Part shown: positions 47,176 through 59,692 of the stretch, one piece after another | How the letters are laid out: each line of letters starts with the position of its first letter | Numbering within the stretch: position 1 is the first letter of the stretch | Source of the DNA: Gnetum montanum | Lineage: Eukaryota; Streptophyta; Gnetopsida; Gnetales; Gnetaceae | Assembly: GCA_015680685.1 (NCBI GenBank) | Contig: MNCI01034797.1 | Span: 341,538 to 405,537, forward strand | Direction: 5' to 3' | Length of the DNA: 64,000 bases | The notes under the pieces: model-generated | The model's input: the letters and a program-made list of their open reading frames with translations, nothing else | The model's database searches: none | What the model was told of the DNA's origin: nothing | Made by a program: the position numbers and the translations under genes

Positions 47176-47952
47176 TGATGGGACGCAATATTCCATGGGC
47201 TGCGATATTGCGTACGCGATATCACGGTGCGTCGTCATATCTATAAATAAGAGGCAGCTCTCCCTTATTTCCTCATCCTAGGCTAGACAGTAGGGAAACT
47301 TTGGCAGATTGATCACTCTAGAGATACAATATTTTCCATGTGCCCATAGTAGGAGTCCTAAAGTGAATGGATCTTTATTCGAACAGACATTGTACTTGAA
47401 CACAAGTTTGTATATAGAAATAAATATGAGCTTCTTGGATAAACCTTGCAGTAGATGGAATAAGCTAATTAGGATTTTATTACATGTTATTTATTACCTA
47501 TTATTTATTGTTTTCCTTCTCAACCCTTTCCTCCTAGTTAAGTGCCTCAGTACGACCACTTCGCGCACGTGCGTTACGCATGGTGATCCCAGCAACGATT
47601 AGTGTTTGGTAACCACGGTTGCATCGGTTCAAGCTATGTACGGTAAGTGGGAATGGATGCTGATGCTAGGTAATTTAGACTTAGTTCATTAGTTAGAGTT
47701 AGTAATTAGTTTCTCAACCCTTCACCTTGTTAACATAGGAGACAAAAACATAAAAGACTATAAAAATCATATACTTCAAACTTGCTTAACCATACACCGT
47801 AACAACTACAAGTAAGTCTAGGAAGACAATGAATGATTAACCCTAAGTGTTCCATGGGGTGTGTAGCCACTTAGTCTGTGGAGTTCAATTGGATCACGCA
47901 TGCTACGCTCGTATTCATATGGTTGAGTATAGGGGTATCTCACCACTCATCA
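47176..47952 (+). repeat. 3' LTR of element C
   Basis: TGATGGGA...CTCATCA, 777 bp. TATA box TATAAATA at 47242-47249. Shorter than the 5' LTR mostly because its U3 has fewer palindromic modules; it has about 14 extra bases near 47487. Confidence 0.95.
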
Positions 47953-47957
47953 TATGG

Positions 47958-49666
47958 GTATCATAAAATTAATTCCCTAAATGTCAAAAGGTTCAAGTGG
48001 CTATATCTAGTAATTTGGTTCTCTGTATCTAGCTATAACTCTTCCATCTCTTGGGAATCACTCAGAAGATTATGAAAAAGTATGGTAATCTCTAAACAAG
48101 GTAGGCCAAAAGTAGCCTACCATCATCAACTTGAGTGTCATTCTATGCCCCACATAGTGGCCACCACATTGTCCTTCATGGGCATCTTGTAAGACTGTTC
48201 ATTGCTAACATTGTAACACACATCATCTGATGAGTCCATCTGCATAGATCTTGTACAGATTGCCATTTATTTCCATATATTATTTTAATTTGTGAAGGAA
48301 TTATTTTTGTTGTTTCCTAGTCCATTTAGTAGGAATCTCTTTTATTTATAGATAAGTCAAATATTCTACAGTCAATGGCTTCCCTGTTGCAATTACAACT
48401 TATACTGTTTTGGTAAATAGATCTTCATCAGGGAGATAGTCAAATAAAGATTTTGCTTAATCTTTGAAATTTTCTTTTAGTCTTAATAAATGATTGGCAA
48501 GCACATTTTCTATTCTCTTTTTTTCAATCATCATGATGTCGAATTCTTATAAGATAATGAGCCATCTTATCACTCTGAGACTGACTACTAGTTTGTTCAT
48601 AAGAAATTGGATGATACTATGATTAGTATGGACATAGATTGGATATCAACACACATAATGTCTAAGCTTTTCAAGCTCATACACCATGGCTAGTAGCTCC
48701 TTTTCTATTGTGGTGTAGTTTAATTGTGCTCTAGTGATGCTCCAACTAATAGTGTATTTTGACCATCTAATTATGTCAATACTACACAAAGTGCATAGTT
48801 GGAAGCATTGGTCATGATGTGAAAAGGTCTAGACTAATCCAAATCTTGAGGGATTGGCATCTCTACTAGTTTCTATTTTAGGGCTTCAAATGCCTTTTCA
48901 CTTAACTCTATCCATTCAAATGGTGGGTCCTTCTTCATGAGTTTCATGAGCAGTTTTGCTATCTTTGAAAAATTTTCTATGAATCTTCTATAATATCATG
49001 TGTAGCCTAAGAATGATCTCACATCTTTTACTGTTTATGACCTTTGAGTGATCTTCAATATGACTCTAATCTTTTTAGGATCTACCTATATACCTTTCTA
49101 GGAGCTTTTATGTCCCAACACTATGCCTTCTTGGACCATGAGATGGCTTTTCTACCAGTTGAGCTTAATATTAGTTTCAACTCATCTCTTCATTACTTGC
49201 TCCAACTAGTCTAGTGCTTGATTAAAATCAATCCCATACATTGAAAAATCATCCATAAAAACTTCTACACCATTTCCAATTTGTTTTTAGAAAATGTTGA
49301 GCACAAGTCTTTGGAATGTGATGAGTGCATTACAAAGACCAAATGACATCTGTTTGTAGGCAAACATTCCCCATGAACTAGTGAACATTATTTTCTCCTA
49401 GTCCTCAAGTGCAATGCAGATCTAATTGTATCTATTGTATTCATTCAAAAAGCTATAATATTCTTGTCCTACAATGGTGTTGAGAACCTAATCAAAAAAT
49501 GGCAGAGGAAAATGATCCTTGAATGTAGCAATGTTCAACATCCAAAAGTCAATGCAAACTCACCATTACCCCCCTTCTTTGGAATATTTGCTAGCAATTT
49601 TAATAGTTCTTACTTGGATACTTCTTTTAATTGTAGATTGAGCCTTCATTAGAGTTGATGTTGTGG
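47958..49666 (-). pseudogene. Element E RT, RNase H and integrase N-terminus
   Basis: From the D insertion point the minus strand gives RT: VCIDFWMLNIATFKDHFPLP, YKQMSFGLCNALITFQRLVL, EVFMDDFSMYGIDFNQALDW, and LNWXKSHLMVQEGIVLGHKS with a stop at X. RNase H covers about 48480-48900 with LVGASLEHN and TTPQ-like text. The integrase zinc region at about 48060-48200 shows HEGQCGGHYVGHRMTLKLMM and GYFWPTLFRDY. The frame reaches EPFDI-GINFMIPI at 47958, where element C begins. The FMDD box is the Athila variant of YVDD. About twenty or more stops. Confidence 0.9.
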
Positions 49667-49671
49667 CTTGA

Positions 49672-50452
49672 TGATGAGTGGTGAGGGACCCCTACACTCA
49701 ACCATATGAATATGAGCATTTTACGCACGATCTAGTCGAACTCCAAGGACTAAGTGCTTACACACCTTAATGGAACACTCAGAGTTAATCAATCATTATC
49801 TTCCCAAACTTACTTGTATTGTCACAGTTGTATGGTTAAGTAAGCTTGAGGTACCTAATTTTTATAACTTTTATCTTTTTAATGCCTTATGCTAATAGGG
49901 GAAGGTAAGGAGAACTAAGTGACTAACTTTCATTAAATATTCACTAACTAAGTCCTAATTGTTCCTAACATCAGTATCCGTTCCCACTTGCCACACACAT
50001 CTTGAACTAGTGCAACACTACTAGGATTACCAAGTGCTACTGGTTACTAGGTTACCAAGTGCTACACACATGCTTGAAGCGGTCGTACTGAGTGTACTTA
50101 ACTAAGAGAGTCAAGGGTTGAGAGAGAGATAAATTAACTAGGAAAGCATTTAAACATTCAAAAATAATTAATTACTATGTAGCTTAATCCAAATGCTGCA
50201 AGGTTTATCATAAATTTTGTCTTTATTGTCGTACAAAAATGTGTGCTTAGGTACAATTTGCTCAAATAAATATCTGTTCACTTTAAGACTCCTACTACAG
50301 GCACATGGAAATTATTCTAACTCTGGAATGGTAAAACTACAAGATTTTAGCTAAGGATCTAAGTCTAACTACCTAGAACAAGAAAAGCCACCTCTTATTT
50401 ATAGAAATTTAGGTAGGCCATGATATCATGTACGTGATATCATGGCTCATCA
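49672..50452 (-). repeat. 3' LTR of element D
   Basis: 781 bp, TGATGAGTGG...GGCTCATCA on the plus strand. U3 has one palindromic module (TGATATCATG/TACGTGATATCATG) where the 5' LTR has several. TATA box on the minus strand (TCTATAAATAAGAGG, about 50393-50407). Confidence 0.93.
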
Positions 50453-50466
50453 TACCTCCATGACTA
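50453..50466 (-). other. Polypurine-type motif of element D
   Basis: The minus strand reads TAGTCATGGAGGTA directly before the LTR; C and E have GGGGCTA at this spot. Confidence 0.6.
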
Positions 50467-52309
50467 AATGAAAGCTTGTCCTCAAGTTCCTTACAAAATA
50501 TTGAGAAGGTATGGAATTATTGACTTGAATGACACTAATGGTGAATGGGGTGACACGTGAATGGATCATCATTACAATACATGGAAATATTAGTGTTCAT
50601 GACCACAATAGTGAACACTATATACATTTGACATCCAGCTTTATTTGGCAGCTGAGAGAGAAGAGAGAGAGAGAGAAAAGAAGAAGAAGTTTGTTGCTGC
50701 CGACGCCAAGATTGCGCTTTTCATTAGCCATCCATAAGCGCGTCATCAATCCTGTTCCTTGCATAACTATTCCAGAACCAGTCCATTCTAAGTGTTCCCT
50801 CTAGGTCCAATCCATTGTTGTATGATTGCCATCTACATAAACAACATAGTATCATATTAGCAAGGGTAAATAAATCACAATGCAATGGGTACCTTTCGTC
50901 GGTGTAAGGTCCATTGGCTGAGTTGTGATATGGCTAATGTGGATTTTGGAGATATAACACTAGTGACTACCCAAGGTGTAGGGGTTAAGAGAAAATTGAA
51001 AAAATTGGACTAAGATCCCCATGACTAAGAGCGATTCTCCAGTAGCGATAGAATGGAAAAAGATAAGGAATAAGAAAGATGGAGAAAAAGAAACAATGGA
51101 AACGCCGACAAAATGGATGTTGGAGATGGAAATGAACAAAATAAATATTGATTGAGGAAATGTTTAAGGGAAAGAAGTTAACTGATGCACCAAATAGGAA
51201 TGCCAATGGGTCCTTCCCAAAAGCAGGTTCATGTCCTTAATACCCTGACAATCCCACATTCAAAGAGTCCACAGGCTCTAGAAATTTCATTTGGAAGCAA
51301 GAGTTAAAGTCTTAACCATAAAAATTTACCAAAAAGAAAACAATGCATCAACCAAAATATAGACTATTAATACAACTGACAATGAGGTGGAAAATAGAGA
51401 AAAAATTATGGAAAGAAGAGAATGAAATGGAGTCTCAAGAATAAGGTGGTGTACATCCCCATGTGTGTTAATGATTAATGTGACTTAGTAGATCTCATTC
51501 CAAATCCAGCCTCAAACAATCCACATCTAGTGACTTCACATTAATACACTTGGCCAATCCATCCACCTGAAGTAACAAGAATGCTTCCATCAAAAAGTCA
51601 CCACCATTTCAAGGAAACGAGAAAGGAAAAGGTAGGAAGTGAGAGAGTGCCTTAGTTAGAGGAAACATGTTTTTTTAGTTCCATAGTGCTTGTAGCCCAG
51701 ATGATTATTTTTTCTAAGGGATGTGCTTTGAATTCTCACCTCTCTTCTTTCTCTCTTTTTTCTTTTTGCGTGAGAACCACACCATGCAAAGACTTATTAT
51801 TTTTATTAGCTCAACTTCTTGATAATGGAGCAACGAAAAAATGGTAAGGAAAACTCAAGAAGAAAACATCCAAGCACTCAAGAAAATGGCCAGCACAAAT
51901 GCATCAAATCCCTTTGAAGTCACACCCTTTTTAATCCTTGAGTCCTTCCTTACTTTGAGGAATGCCCAGTCACCAATTTTTTGATAGTTTTATTATTTAA
52001 AGAAAGGGAGTGTACAGTTCAAAGCCAAGAGAGACCATAGAAATTCATGGATGCATGGATGACATGGATTCATTGCCTGTTATATCAAAAGAACCATACC
52101 TTAGTATAAACATTATAACTCAAAGGTAAAAACCAAACATTAGTAATCAATAGAATATAATTCATACCACCCTCAGGAGCACTTATTAGGTGACAAACCT
52201 AACAAAATAAACAACCTCACAAAGAAAGAAAAGAGTATAAATGATGTTGCAAAACAAAAACAAGAAAAGTTAAAGAAATTTGTAAAACAAAAATGTGTAA
52301 AACAAAAAC
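50467..52309 (-). other. Non-coding 3' region of element D
   Basis: Homologous, landmark by landmark, to 45231-47159 of element C. It holds a GA-rich microsatellite at 50653-50682, the counterpart of the TC run in C, and a TTAGTCATGGGGA motif (minus) near 51020. No coding domain is seen. Confidence 0.6.
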
Positions 52310-55300
52310 TTAAAAAGGAACTAAGGGCCTCAATTGATCAGCAGAGGTGGCCATCTCCCCCATGACTGAGTTGAAAGGAGTAGATCCAAAATAATGAGTA
52401 GGGTCATCCTTTCTCATAGGTATTATGTGCATCGGCCGTTCTAAGTTCATGGAAGGGTTTGGCTTGTTGCACATTGACTAGTAATCTTTTATTAATATTT
52501 TTTATGACCTTTTAGTAATTTCCAACTTCCCCCAATTGATGTTTCCCATGTTAAGGTTTGGAAGTTGGTGATGCTCTTGCTCCAGTGTATCTATGCTTTC
52601 AACGTGAGCGCAATTTATTCCCTCAGTTAGTTCCATGCACATTGGTGAGTTACTTTCTTGATCAGCTATCAACCACTGGGTGTCTTCTTGCTATGTGGTT
52701 ACTACATACAGGCACTTTTTTATGTTAATTTCTTATGCACACTGGTTGCATGCAGGTAATGCTAAACATTCCTGCATGCAATCACACCCTGTATCACTGT
52801 ATGTGATGCATGGAACCTTCTTCTTCTTGATCTTTCCAAAAAAATTTTCCTTAGATATTTCCAGGAAAAGATCATGTATTCCTAGGAGTGCATTTATGGT
52901 ACTTAGCCATGCCCTTTCCATGATTATTGGGAAGTTTCCTTTACCATTGTTTACTTGTATCACTAGGAAATCAACTAGGTATGATCACCCACACACAGTG
53001 GTAACGATGTCCTTCACCAGTCCCAAGGGAACAGTGATGGACTGATCGGCCAGCTCTAGGTAAATATTGCTCTTCTTTAATAGAGGCAGGTTCAAGGCTT
53101 TGTACATCTCTTGTGATATTAAGTTCACTTCGGAACCTAAGTCTAGAAGAGCTTTACATGACTCATTCCCAACGATTTGGATATAAATTAGAGGGCTTTT
53201 GGGGTCAAAGAATTTCCTGGGAAGGTGGCCCTCCTTAATCCAATTAGTAACGACATGTGTTAACATAACCATGTCTATCGAGCTTGGTTTTTGGTTTGAA
53301 GGGAGCTCTAAAGCACTATTTTATGTAAAGGCATTCAAAGGTTCAACTGCTTGTGGATGTGAGGGCTTGGTTGGACTATTGGTTTTGAAGAAAGGTCTTC
53401 TCTTCATACAGTTGTTAGAACTAGTAGTAGGTTGAAGATTCACAACCCTCATAGCATTGCATTTCTATGGTTAAGTGGGGAGTTCCCCTTGCATTGCTGG
53501 AGCGGGTGGTAGTGGAGCTATCGGTGTGAGAGTTGCAGATGGATTTGGAGGATGGTATGCTTGTGGGTTATCTCCCCTAGGAGAAGGAGTCCTATAATAC
53601 TCCTGAGCTTGGTAGTGATGTTGTGATGTCATGTGATCAACAAAGTCACGTGGAGAGATTGGCTGCTGCACGTAGTAGCCATATGGATCCGGTTGTTGGT
53701 AGGGGTATTATTGCCTTGGTGGTGGCATCCCCCATGACTGTGGGTATTGCCACTGTTGGTGTTGCTCAACAGGTTGTGTTGGAGTTCCACTTAGATAATA
53801 CGTTGAAGGTTGATGGAACTACCTTGGGTTACCTTGGGGATAAGGTAACCATTGGGGTGCTTGCCATTTGTTAAGTCGTGGGTTGAGTGCATACACCCCA
53901 GACTCTTGTAGATGTGAGATCATGGGGCAACATCCCTTAGGATGGTCATCTTGGCATATCTCATACCCACTGTCATTGTCCATATCTGAATCCACAACCT
54001 CATCAGTAATGGCCATTTTACCCTTACCTTTGTTACATGCATTTTCCACTTCTCTCCTTTTCCTTTTGTCATAGTCACTACCTCGCTCCCTAGACTCCTC
54101 TACGATTTTAAGAATAGTTTTGAACCTACTATCTAGGGAGTCCCACATTTGGTCTACCTTTACCAACACTTCTATTATTAATTTTTGGAGCAAAAAATTT
54201 TTCCTATTCACCATCTCCTCAAGTGGTAACTCTTCCTCCTCCTCACAGAATCTCACTCTCCTTTTTCAGAGGGAAGGATCTCGGTTGTACTCTTCCGTAC
54301 TTTCTCTCTTACATAGCTCCCCTTCTTCCTTAGCCACTTGCTCTAGCAATCTATGAACCTGATGAGACCTAAGCTCTGATAATCTCCCTTGGGCATACGT
54401 TCCAAGGATTCCCCTTGTTTCATGCCTAAGTCCATCTATGAGATGGCATAGTTGATTCCGTTGTGAATAGCCATGGCCAGGACAACGATGTAATAATGCA
54501 TAATAGTGGCCCATAGTAACATCCAAGGGTTCATGATTTTCTTGTTTCCATCCTTGGATTTGCTTTCATAGGTTAGACACTTGGGAGTACATTTGATACT
54601 TATCATTAAATAGTTCTAACATCATACTCCACCTCCTACTCCACCTTCGAATGGATTCTAATTCTAAGGACTAGTACCAGCTTTCCGCTTCTTTCACTAG
54701 TATCCTTGGGAACAACTTCAGTTTTTTCCATTTTTTTTCTATGTTCTACAAGGCACATGCATCGTGGAATTCTTGTAAATGGTTTTGAGGATCATTGTTG
54801 TATCGCCCTTCAAATCGTTGGATATTGTTCATGTCTAACCTCTTGATGCTACTATCCTTTTGATGCCTTATTGGAACTCTTACGACCTCCATTATATCTA
54901 ACATGCTTTTGGTTGCGAGTAGGGGTTCTTCATGGTCATCTCATTCATAGCGTCTGTGATGTCTACGTGGTTCCCTACTCTTCCTTCTTCTATGCCTTGA
55001 TTCCCTAGAGTGCCCTCATCCTCATTCTTGACTATCTCGTCGATGTTTTTCACTCTATTTTCCTTTATCCTCGCAATTAGTTTCCTTATGACTACATCCA
55101 GACACCGAAGGAGAGGGTTAATGTGAAGATGAAGGTGAAGAAGAAGGAGAACCATTTCCATGACGAGGTTTTCTACCTTCTCTTCGGTGGTCTTGGCCTT
55201 GAACGTGATTACGATCAGAACATCCACCCTTATTATGTGTTTGTGTTCCCTCGTTGAACATTTCATGTTCATGGGGATCAAAACCAGGGTTTTGAACTAT

Positions 55301-55816
55301 AGAGTGGAAGTTCTAATACACCACCTCTTAACCATCATTAGGAGTGGGAACATCATTTGGTGGGGAACCTGTTGAAACTAATTCGCCATCCCCAATTTCG
55401 CTTAAAATGTGCAGGGCATTATAGGATCATTTACCCTTTAAAGATGCACGGTAACTCTCCTGTTGCAAGTCCCATAGATGTTGCACTTCTGTGAGATGAT
55501 AGCCCCTTGTGTCATGATTGCATGTAATGTATTTTGCATATAAAAGTAGCATGCCTATCCATGTGAGAGCACGAAGGAGCATGTTGGGGATTGATCGGTC
55601 TGGAGGCAATACTATGTTACCTTCCAAGTCTCTCCAACAAAATTGTTCATCTTGATGAAGAATAAAGGTAAAGTTGGGTACATACTCATCATGATGAGTA
55701 TATACTATCCGAAACTGTTGAGGAATTGACGGATCTTGGTTACATGTATGATACCGTCAACTATCTCTTGTGTTAGTCCTAGGTGGTGAAGTGCTCTTGT
55801 GAGAAGAAGAAGACAT
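52310..55816 (-). pseudogene. Element D gag-protease
   Basis: Better preserved than the copy in C: most of the length is in one frame with roughly a dozen stops. It starts MSSSSHKSTSPPRTNT at 55816, then HHDEYVPNFTFILHQDEQF. Capsid-like text follows with RFEGRYNNDPQNHLQEFHDA, FPRILVKEAESWY, and 54266-54526 (HRCPGHGYSQRNQLCHLIDG). At 53819-54256 a Lys/Glu-rich segment precedes a zinc-knuckle-like YEICQDDHPKGCC (first Cys now Tyr). After a Pro-rich linker, protease at 52985-53272 has LLDLGSEVNLISQEMYKAL; Ser of the D-S-G triplet is now Leu, so it should be inactive. A C-terminal extension ends GEMATSADQLRPLVPF before TAA at 52310-52312. Nothing follows that encodes RT. Confidence 0.9.
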
Positions 55817-55942
55817 TTTTGTCTTGTTCAGTGTGCAATTTACCATTTTCTTATCTTTTCTTGATTACCCCTAAGGATTCGTTCTAGCATCCCAATGATA
55901 TGAATGATTTCTTATGTTCTACATAGCACACAAACAATTAAG

Positions 55943-55960
55943 TCCCTGGCAATGGTGCCA
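55943..55960 (-). other. tRNA-Asp-type primer binding site (element D)
   Basis: Minus strand TGGCACCATTGCCAGGGA, three G-to-A changes from the canonical site, each at a CpG. Confidence 0.92.
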
Positions 55961-55961
55961 A

Positions 55962-56802
55962 TGATGAGTGATGAAGTACCCCTACACTCAACCATATGAA
56001 TACAAGAGTTTCATGCACGATTTGATCAAACTCCAAGGACTAAGTGCTTATGTGCCTTAATGGAACACTCAGAGTTAATCAATCATTGTCTTCCAAAACT
56101 TACCTGTATTGTCATGGTTGTATGGTTAAGTAAGCTTGAGGTACATGATTTTTATAACTTTTATCTTTTTAATGTCTTATGATAATAGGGGAAGGTAAGG
56201 AGAACTAAGTGACTAACTTTCATAACTATTCACTAACTAAGTTCTAATTGTTTTTAACACCAGTATCCATTCCCACTTTCCGCACACATCTTGAACCAGT
56301 GCAACGCTATTGGGATTACCAAATGCTACTTGTTACTAGGTTACGAAGTGCTACACACATGCTCGAAGCGGTCGTACTGAGTGTACTTAACTAGGAGAGT
56401 CAAGAATGGAGAGAGAGATTAATTAACTAGGAAAGCATTTAAACATTCAACAATAATTAATTACCATTTAGCTTAATCCACATGTTGCAAGGTTTATCAT
56501 AAAGTAATTTTTTATTTCCATACACAAATGTGTGCTTAGGTACAATTTGCTCGAATAAAGATCCGTTCACTTTAAGACTCCTACTATGGCCACATGGAAA
56601 TTATTCTAACTCTAGAATGGTAAAACTGCAAGAGTTTAGCTAAGGGTCTAAGTCTAACTTCCTAGAACAAGGAAAGCTACCTCTTATTGATAGAAATTAA
56701 GGCAGGTCGCTATATCGCATACGCGGTATCGCGGGGCGGACATAATATTGTGGATGTGATATTGCATACACGATATCACGTACATGATATCACGGCTCAT
56801 CA
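55962..56802 (-). repeat. 5' LTR of element D
   Basis: 841 bp, TGATGAGTGA...GGCTCATCA on the plus strand. U3 (about 56700-56802) carries several modules: CTATATCGCATACGCGGTATCGCG, broken as CTATATCGCATACG and GCGGTATCGCG, then TGATATTGCATACACG and ATATCACGTACATGATATCACG. It is 60 bp longer than the 3' LTR. Confidence 0.93.
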
Positions 56803-56807
56803 CTTGA

Positions 56808-57649
56808 CTACAAGGTTAGTATATATCTGGTGTTAACAAATTCCCATATCAATTCTCATGATCTCATCATAAGACCATGCAAAGGCTATAGCCATCTGTT
56901 AATCACTTTTAAAAATTTCCTTTTTTGGTCTTATTTTAAAGTGGTGTTGATTATTACTAGCTTCTTTCTATTTAAAAATTCATATTAAAAGTGGCTAGTA
57001 GGGCCTTCAATTCCAATGGTTCTAGTTCCATATTGTCTAGGATCTCCAAGCATCCTTATTCTGTCTCTTCCTCTTGATTTGTTCATGAGTAGAAGTGTCT
57101 TTCCCTTAATTATTCTAACTTATTAATTTCTTCAATGTAGGCATTAACAATTTGTTCCTTTGGTTCCATGTACTTGTACAATTTTTTATCTTCATTTGTG
57201 ATCAACCACTATGTGCCTTCTTGCTATGTGGTGTGAGCTTGTTTGATAGCCCATACTTTTTCTACATATTTTTTGCATGCTTTGGTGTCATCTCGTCTAA
57301 TAGCCCATATTCTTTACACACAATTGCACCCATTATCATTGTATGCGATACATGGAACTCTTCATCTTTGTATGATGCTGACTTTGTCTTCCTTGGAAAT
57401 TTCCAAGGACAAGTCACAAATTTCAAGCTTAGTTTCAATAGCACTACGCCAAGATCTTTCCTTAATAATTGAAAATTCTCACTTATTCTTCCCCACATGA
57501 ATGACTACAAAATCCACAAGGTAAGTTGAGCCACTAATGGTTGTAATCACATTGTCCACTCATCCTAGAGGAACTGTGATTGACTGGTCTAGAAACTCTA
57601 ACTGAATGTTAGTTTTCTTTGGCAATGGTAGATTCTAGGCCTAGAAACT
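56808..57649 (-). pseudogene. Element E protease and start of pol
   Basis: Minus strand: protease remnant at about 57500-57620 (LDQSITVPLG, VDFVVIHVGK), a linker with EISKEDKV, and the start of pol ending AFAWSYDEIMRIDMGIC at about 56850, which is the segment preceding RT in Athila-like elements. It meets element D at 56803. The protease active-site region itself is not legible. Confidence 0.7.
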
Positions 57650-59548
57650 ATCTTGTAAACAACATATGTGCTTAATCCTAAATTTTTTGTAAATATGCAA
57701 CATACAACACATCTTTCCTCATTGATGGAGCTTGTGTCTGAACACTTCACCATAGAAGCCACTTTACCATTCCATTCAAAATCTTTCTTTTTTTCTTGTC
57801 CCTACCTTTTCCAAAGGCATGCTCTATTCTCTCCTCCACAACTTTCAATGCTATTGAAAATTTTTCATCAATGGAATCCAAAATTTTCTCTACCTTTGCT
57901 AAAATGTTAGCTATGAATTTTTGAATTATTAGAGTCTTCTTTTGAATTTTTTGTTCCAAGGTATCCTCTTCTTGGATATCACAAACTAATGCATTTCTCT
58001 TCCTAATGGATGGATCTCTATCATACTCTTCTTCTAATTCTTCCTTCCTTAACTCATATTCTTCCTTTGCCACTTGGTTAATTAGTTTGTAAATTCAATG
58101 GGCATTCATCTCAAATAATCTACCTTGGACATAAACCCCAAGGGTCTCTCTAGTCTTGTTTCATAACCCATCTACAATGTGTCTTAGTTTCTCTCATTGT
58201 AAGAATCCATGACCTGGGCATCTATGTAGTAGTGAATAGTATCTACCCATTACCACATCAAGGGTTTCATGAGTTCCTTGCTTCTAGCCTTGGATTTGTT
58301 TTCTTAAGTTAGATACTCATGAGTAGGTTTGGTACTTGTCATTGAACATTCAAACATGGTATTCCATCTTCTAATTGATTCAGGTTTGAGTGATCGATAC
58401 CAACTCTCTACTTCTTTCACAAGTGTTCTTGGGAATAACTTCAACTTCTTCCAGTCACTTTCAATGTTCTATAGGCTGCAAGCATCATGGAAAGCTTAGA
58501 GGTGGTATTTTGGATTAACATTATAACCCCCTTCAAATCTTAGCATGTTATTCATATCAAGCCATTTAATATGGCTATCCCTCATGTGCTTACTCGAAAT
58601 GTAAATAGCTTTCTCAATGTTAATTATGCTTTGAGTTGCCATTAGGAATTCATCATTATGATTGAGTTCATGTGCTCTATTATAGCAATACACCCTTTTG
58701 TGCTCATACCTTTTGCAATCTTGTCTTCGATCTCTTCATCTTCTTTACTCATAACCTTCATCTTCCTCATCTGAATATCTCAAGTGATTGTCATGGTGAT
58801 CATGAGTCCTTCTCTCCTTCCTATTATGATCTTGGTGCCTTAGCCTCCTCTTATTAGAGTCTACTAATGATTATGAGTATGAGGATGGGGTAGTAGGAGA
58901 ATAATGTCAATTTATCCTCCTTTCATGACTCTAGTATTCTTCTCTACAAGAGTTGGTAGAAACTCTTGACCTCAAGTCTTGCTTATGCTTTAAGTCAATA
59001 TCCCTCCTCTCAGGTATCTCTACTCGAGTGGCATGAAATTGAACTTTGACAAGTTTCTTAGGTCTAATGATAGATTTTTTTGAAGGCTATTCATGATTCT
59101 ATTAGAGTTGTTCTATAATGAATGCATCAGCATCAAGTTCCTCCAAGAAAAAAAAAGTGTTGGCCTACTTTCCTTTATTTTGTACATGTTTGATTTCCAT
59201 AGTGGCATCTTTCCTCATCTACTCCTTTGTGGATTCATAGGGTCTTGTCATGTGATGAGTCACATGGTACCTTTCCTAGATTTGGTCAAAATGCATTCTC
59301 CTTAAGGTAGTTTGGAGCATGCTAAGTGCTACACATTCTGGAGGTAGGACTACATTGCCTTGCATGTCTGTCCATATCATTTGTCTATCCTAATGGAAGA
59401 TGAAAGTTAAATCTAGATGATAAAGATTAGTCTGAGCATAATTGATTCTTGTTTGCATTTGCATCCTTCATTATTCTTCATCGTTGATTCTATCATTGTC
59501 CCTTCTTGTCTCTTTGGTAGGTGATTATGTATCATTGTTTGAAGCCAT
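57650..59548 (-). pseudogene. Element E gag
   Basis: Starts MASNNDT at 59548. It shares with C, D, G and H the segments LDLTFIFH and MQGNVVLPPECVALSMLQTT. 58496-58693 carries MNNMLRFEGGYNVNPKYHL. Then LKLFPRTLVKEVESWYRSLK, and at 57747-58073 a Lys/Glu-rich stretch (EYELRKEELEEEYDRDPSIR). It is clearly of the same family as the gag of C and D but more diverged, as expected of the autonomous relative. Broken by at least fifteen stops and several frameshifts. Confidence 0.85.
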
Positions 59549-59673
59549 GTTGTGGTTTAAGACATTTTTTTAAGTGTGTTTATTTTTAGAGTTATTAAAA
59601 AATTAGGATTTTAACTTTGAGTTATTAATATAATGAACTTTGTAAAATCAATTACTCAGCATACATTGACTAT

Positions 59674-59691
59674 TCCCCGACAATGGCACTA
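59674..59691 (-). other. tRNA-Asp-type primer binding site (element E)
   Basis: Minus strand TAGTGCCATTGTCGGGGA, four transitions from the canonical site, one base from the LTR. Confidence 0.88.
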
Positions 59692-59692
59692 A

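Larger units (their letters stand above)
40935..47952 (+). mobile_element. Non-autonomous Athila-like element C (gag-protease only)
   Basis: 7,018 bp with LTRs at 40935-41750 and 47176-47952, a perfect tRNA-Asp primer site, gag and protease, and a polypurine-type motif. The exact 5-bp duplication TATGG flanks it (40930-40934 and 47953-47957). No RT, RNase H or integrase lies in the 1.9 kb between protease and 3' LTR. It sits inside the integrase of E. Its perfect primer site and fairly similar LTRs make it the youngest layer here. Confidence 0.95.
49672..56802 (-). mobile_element. Non-autonomous Athila-like element D (gag-protease only)
   Basis: 7,131 bp, same layout as C in the opposite orientation. 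LTRs lie at 49672-50452 (3') and 55962-56802 (5'), with the primer site beside the latter. The exact 5-bp duplication CTTGA flanks it (49667-49671 and 56803-56807). It interrupts the RT of E just upstream of the VCIDF segment. No RT or integrase domain is present. Confidence 0.95.

Noticed and set aside
52680-53045. Plus-strand frame of 121 codons in element D
   Set aside because: Shadow of the protease and its C-terminal extension on the minus strand, which is the strand with homology to C.
57152-57500. Two overlapping plus-strand frames (106 and 85 codons)
   Set aside because: They are antisense to the protease-RT linker of element E; the apparent signal-peptide-like start is T-rich composition.
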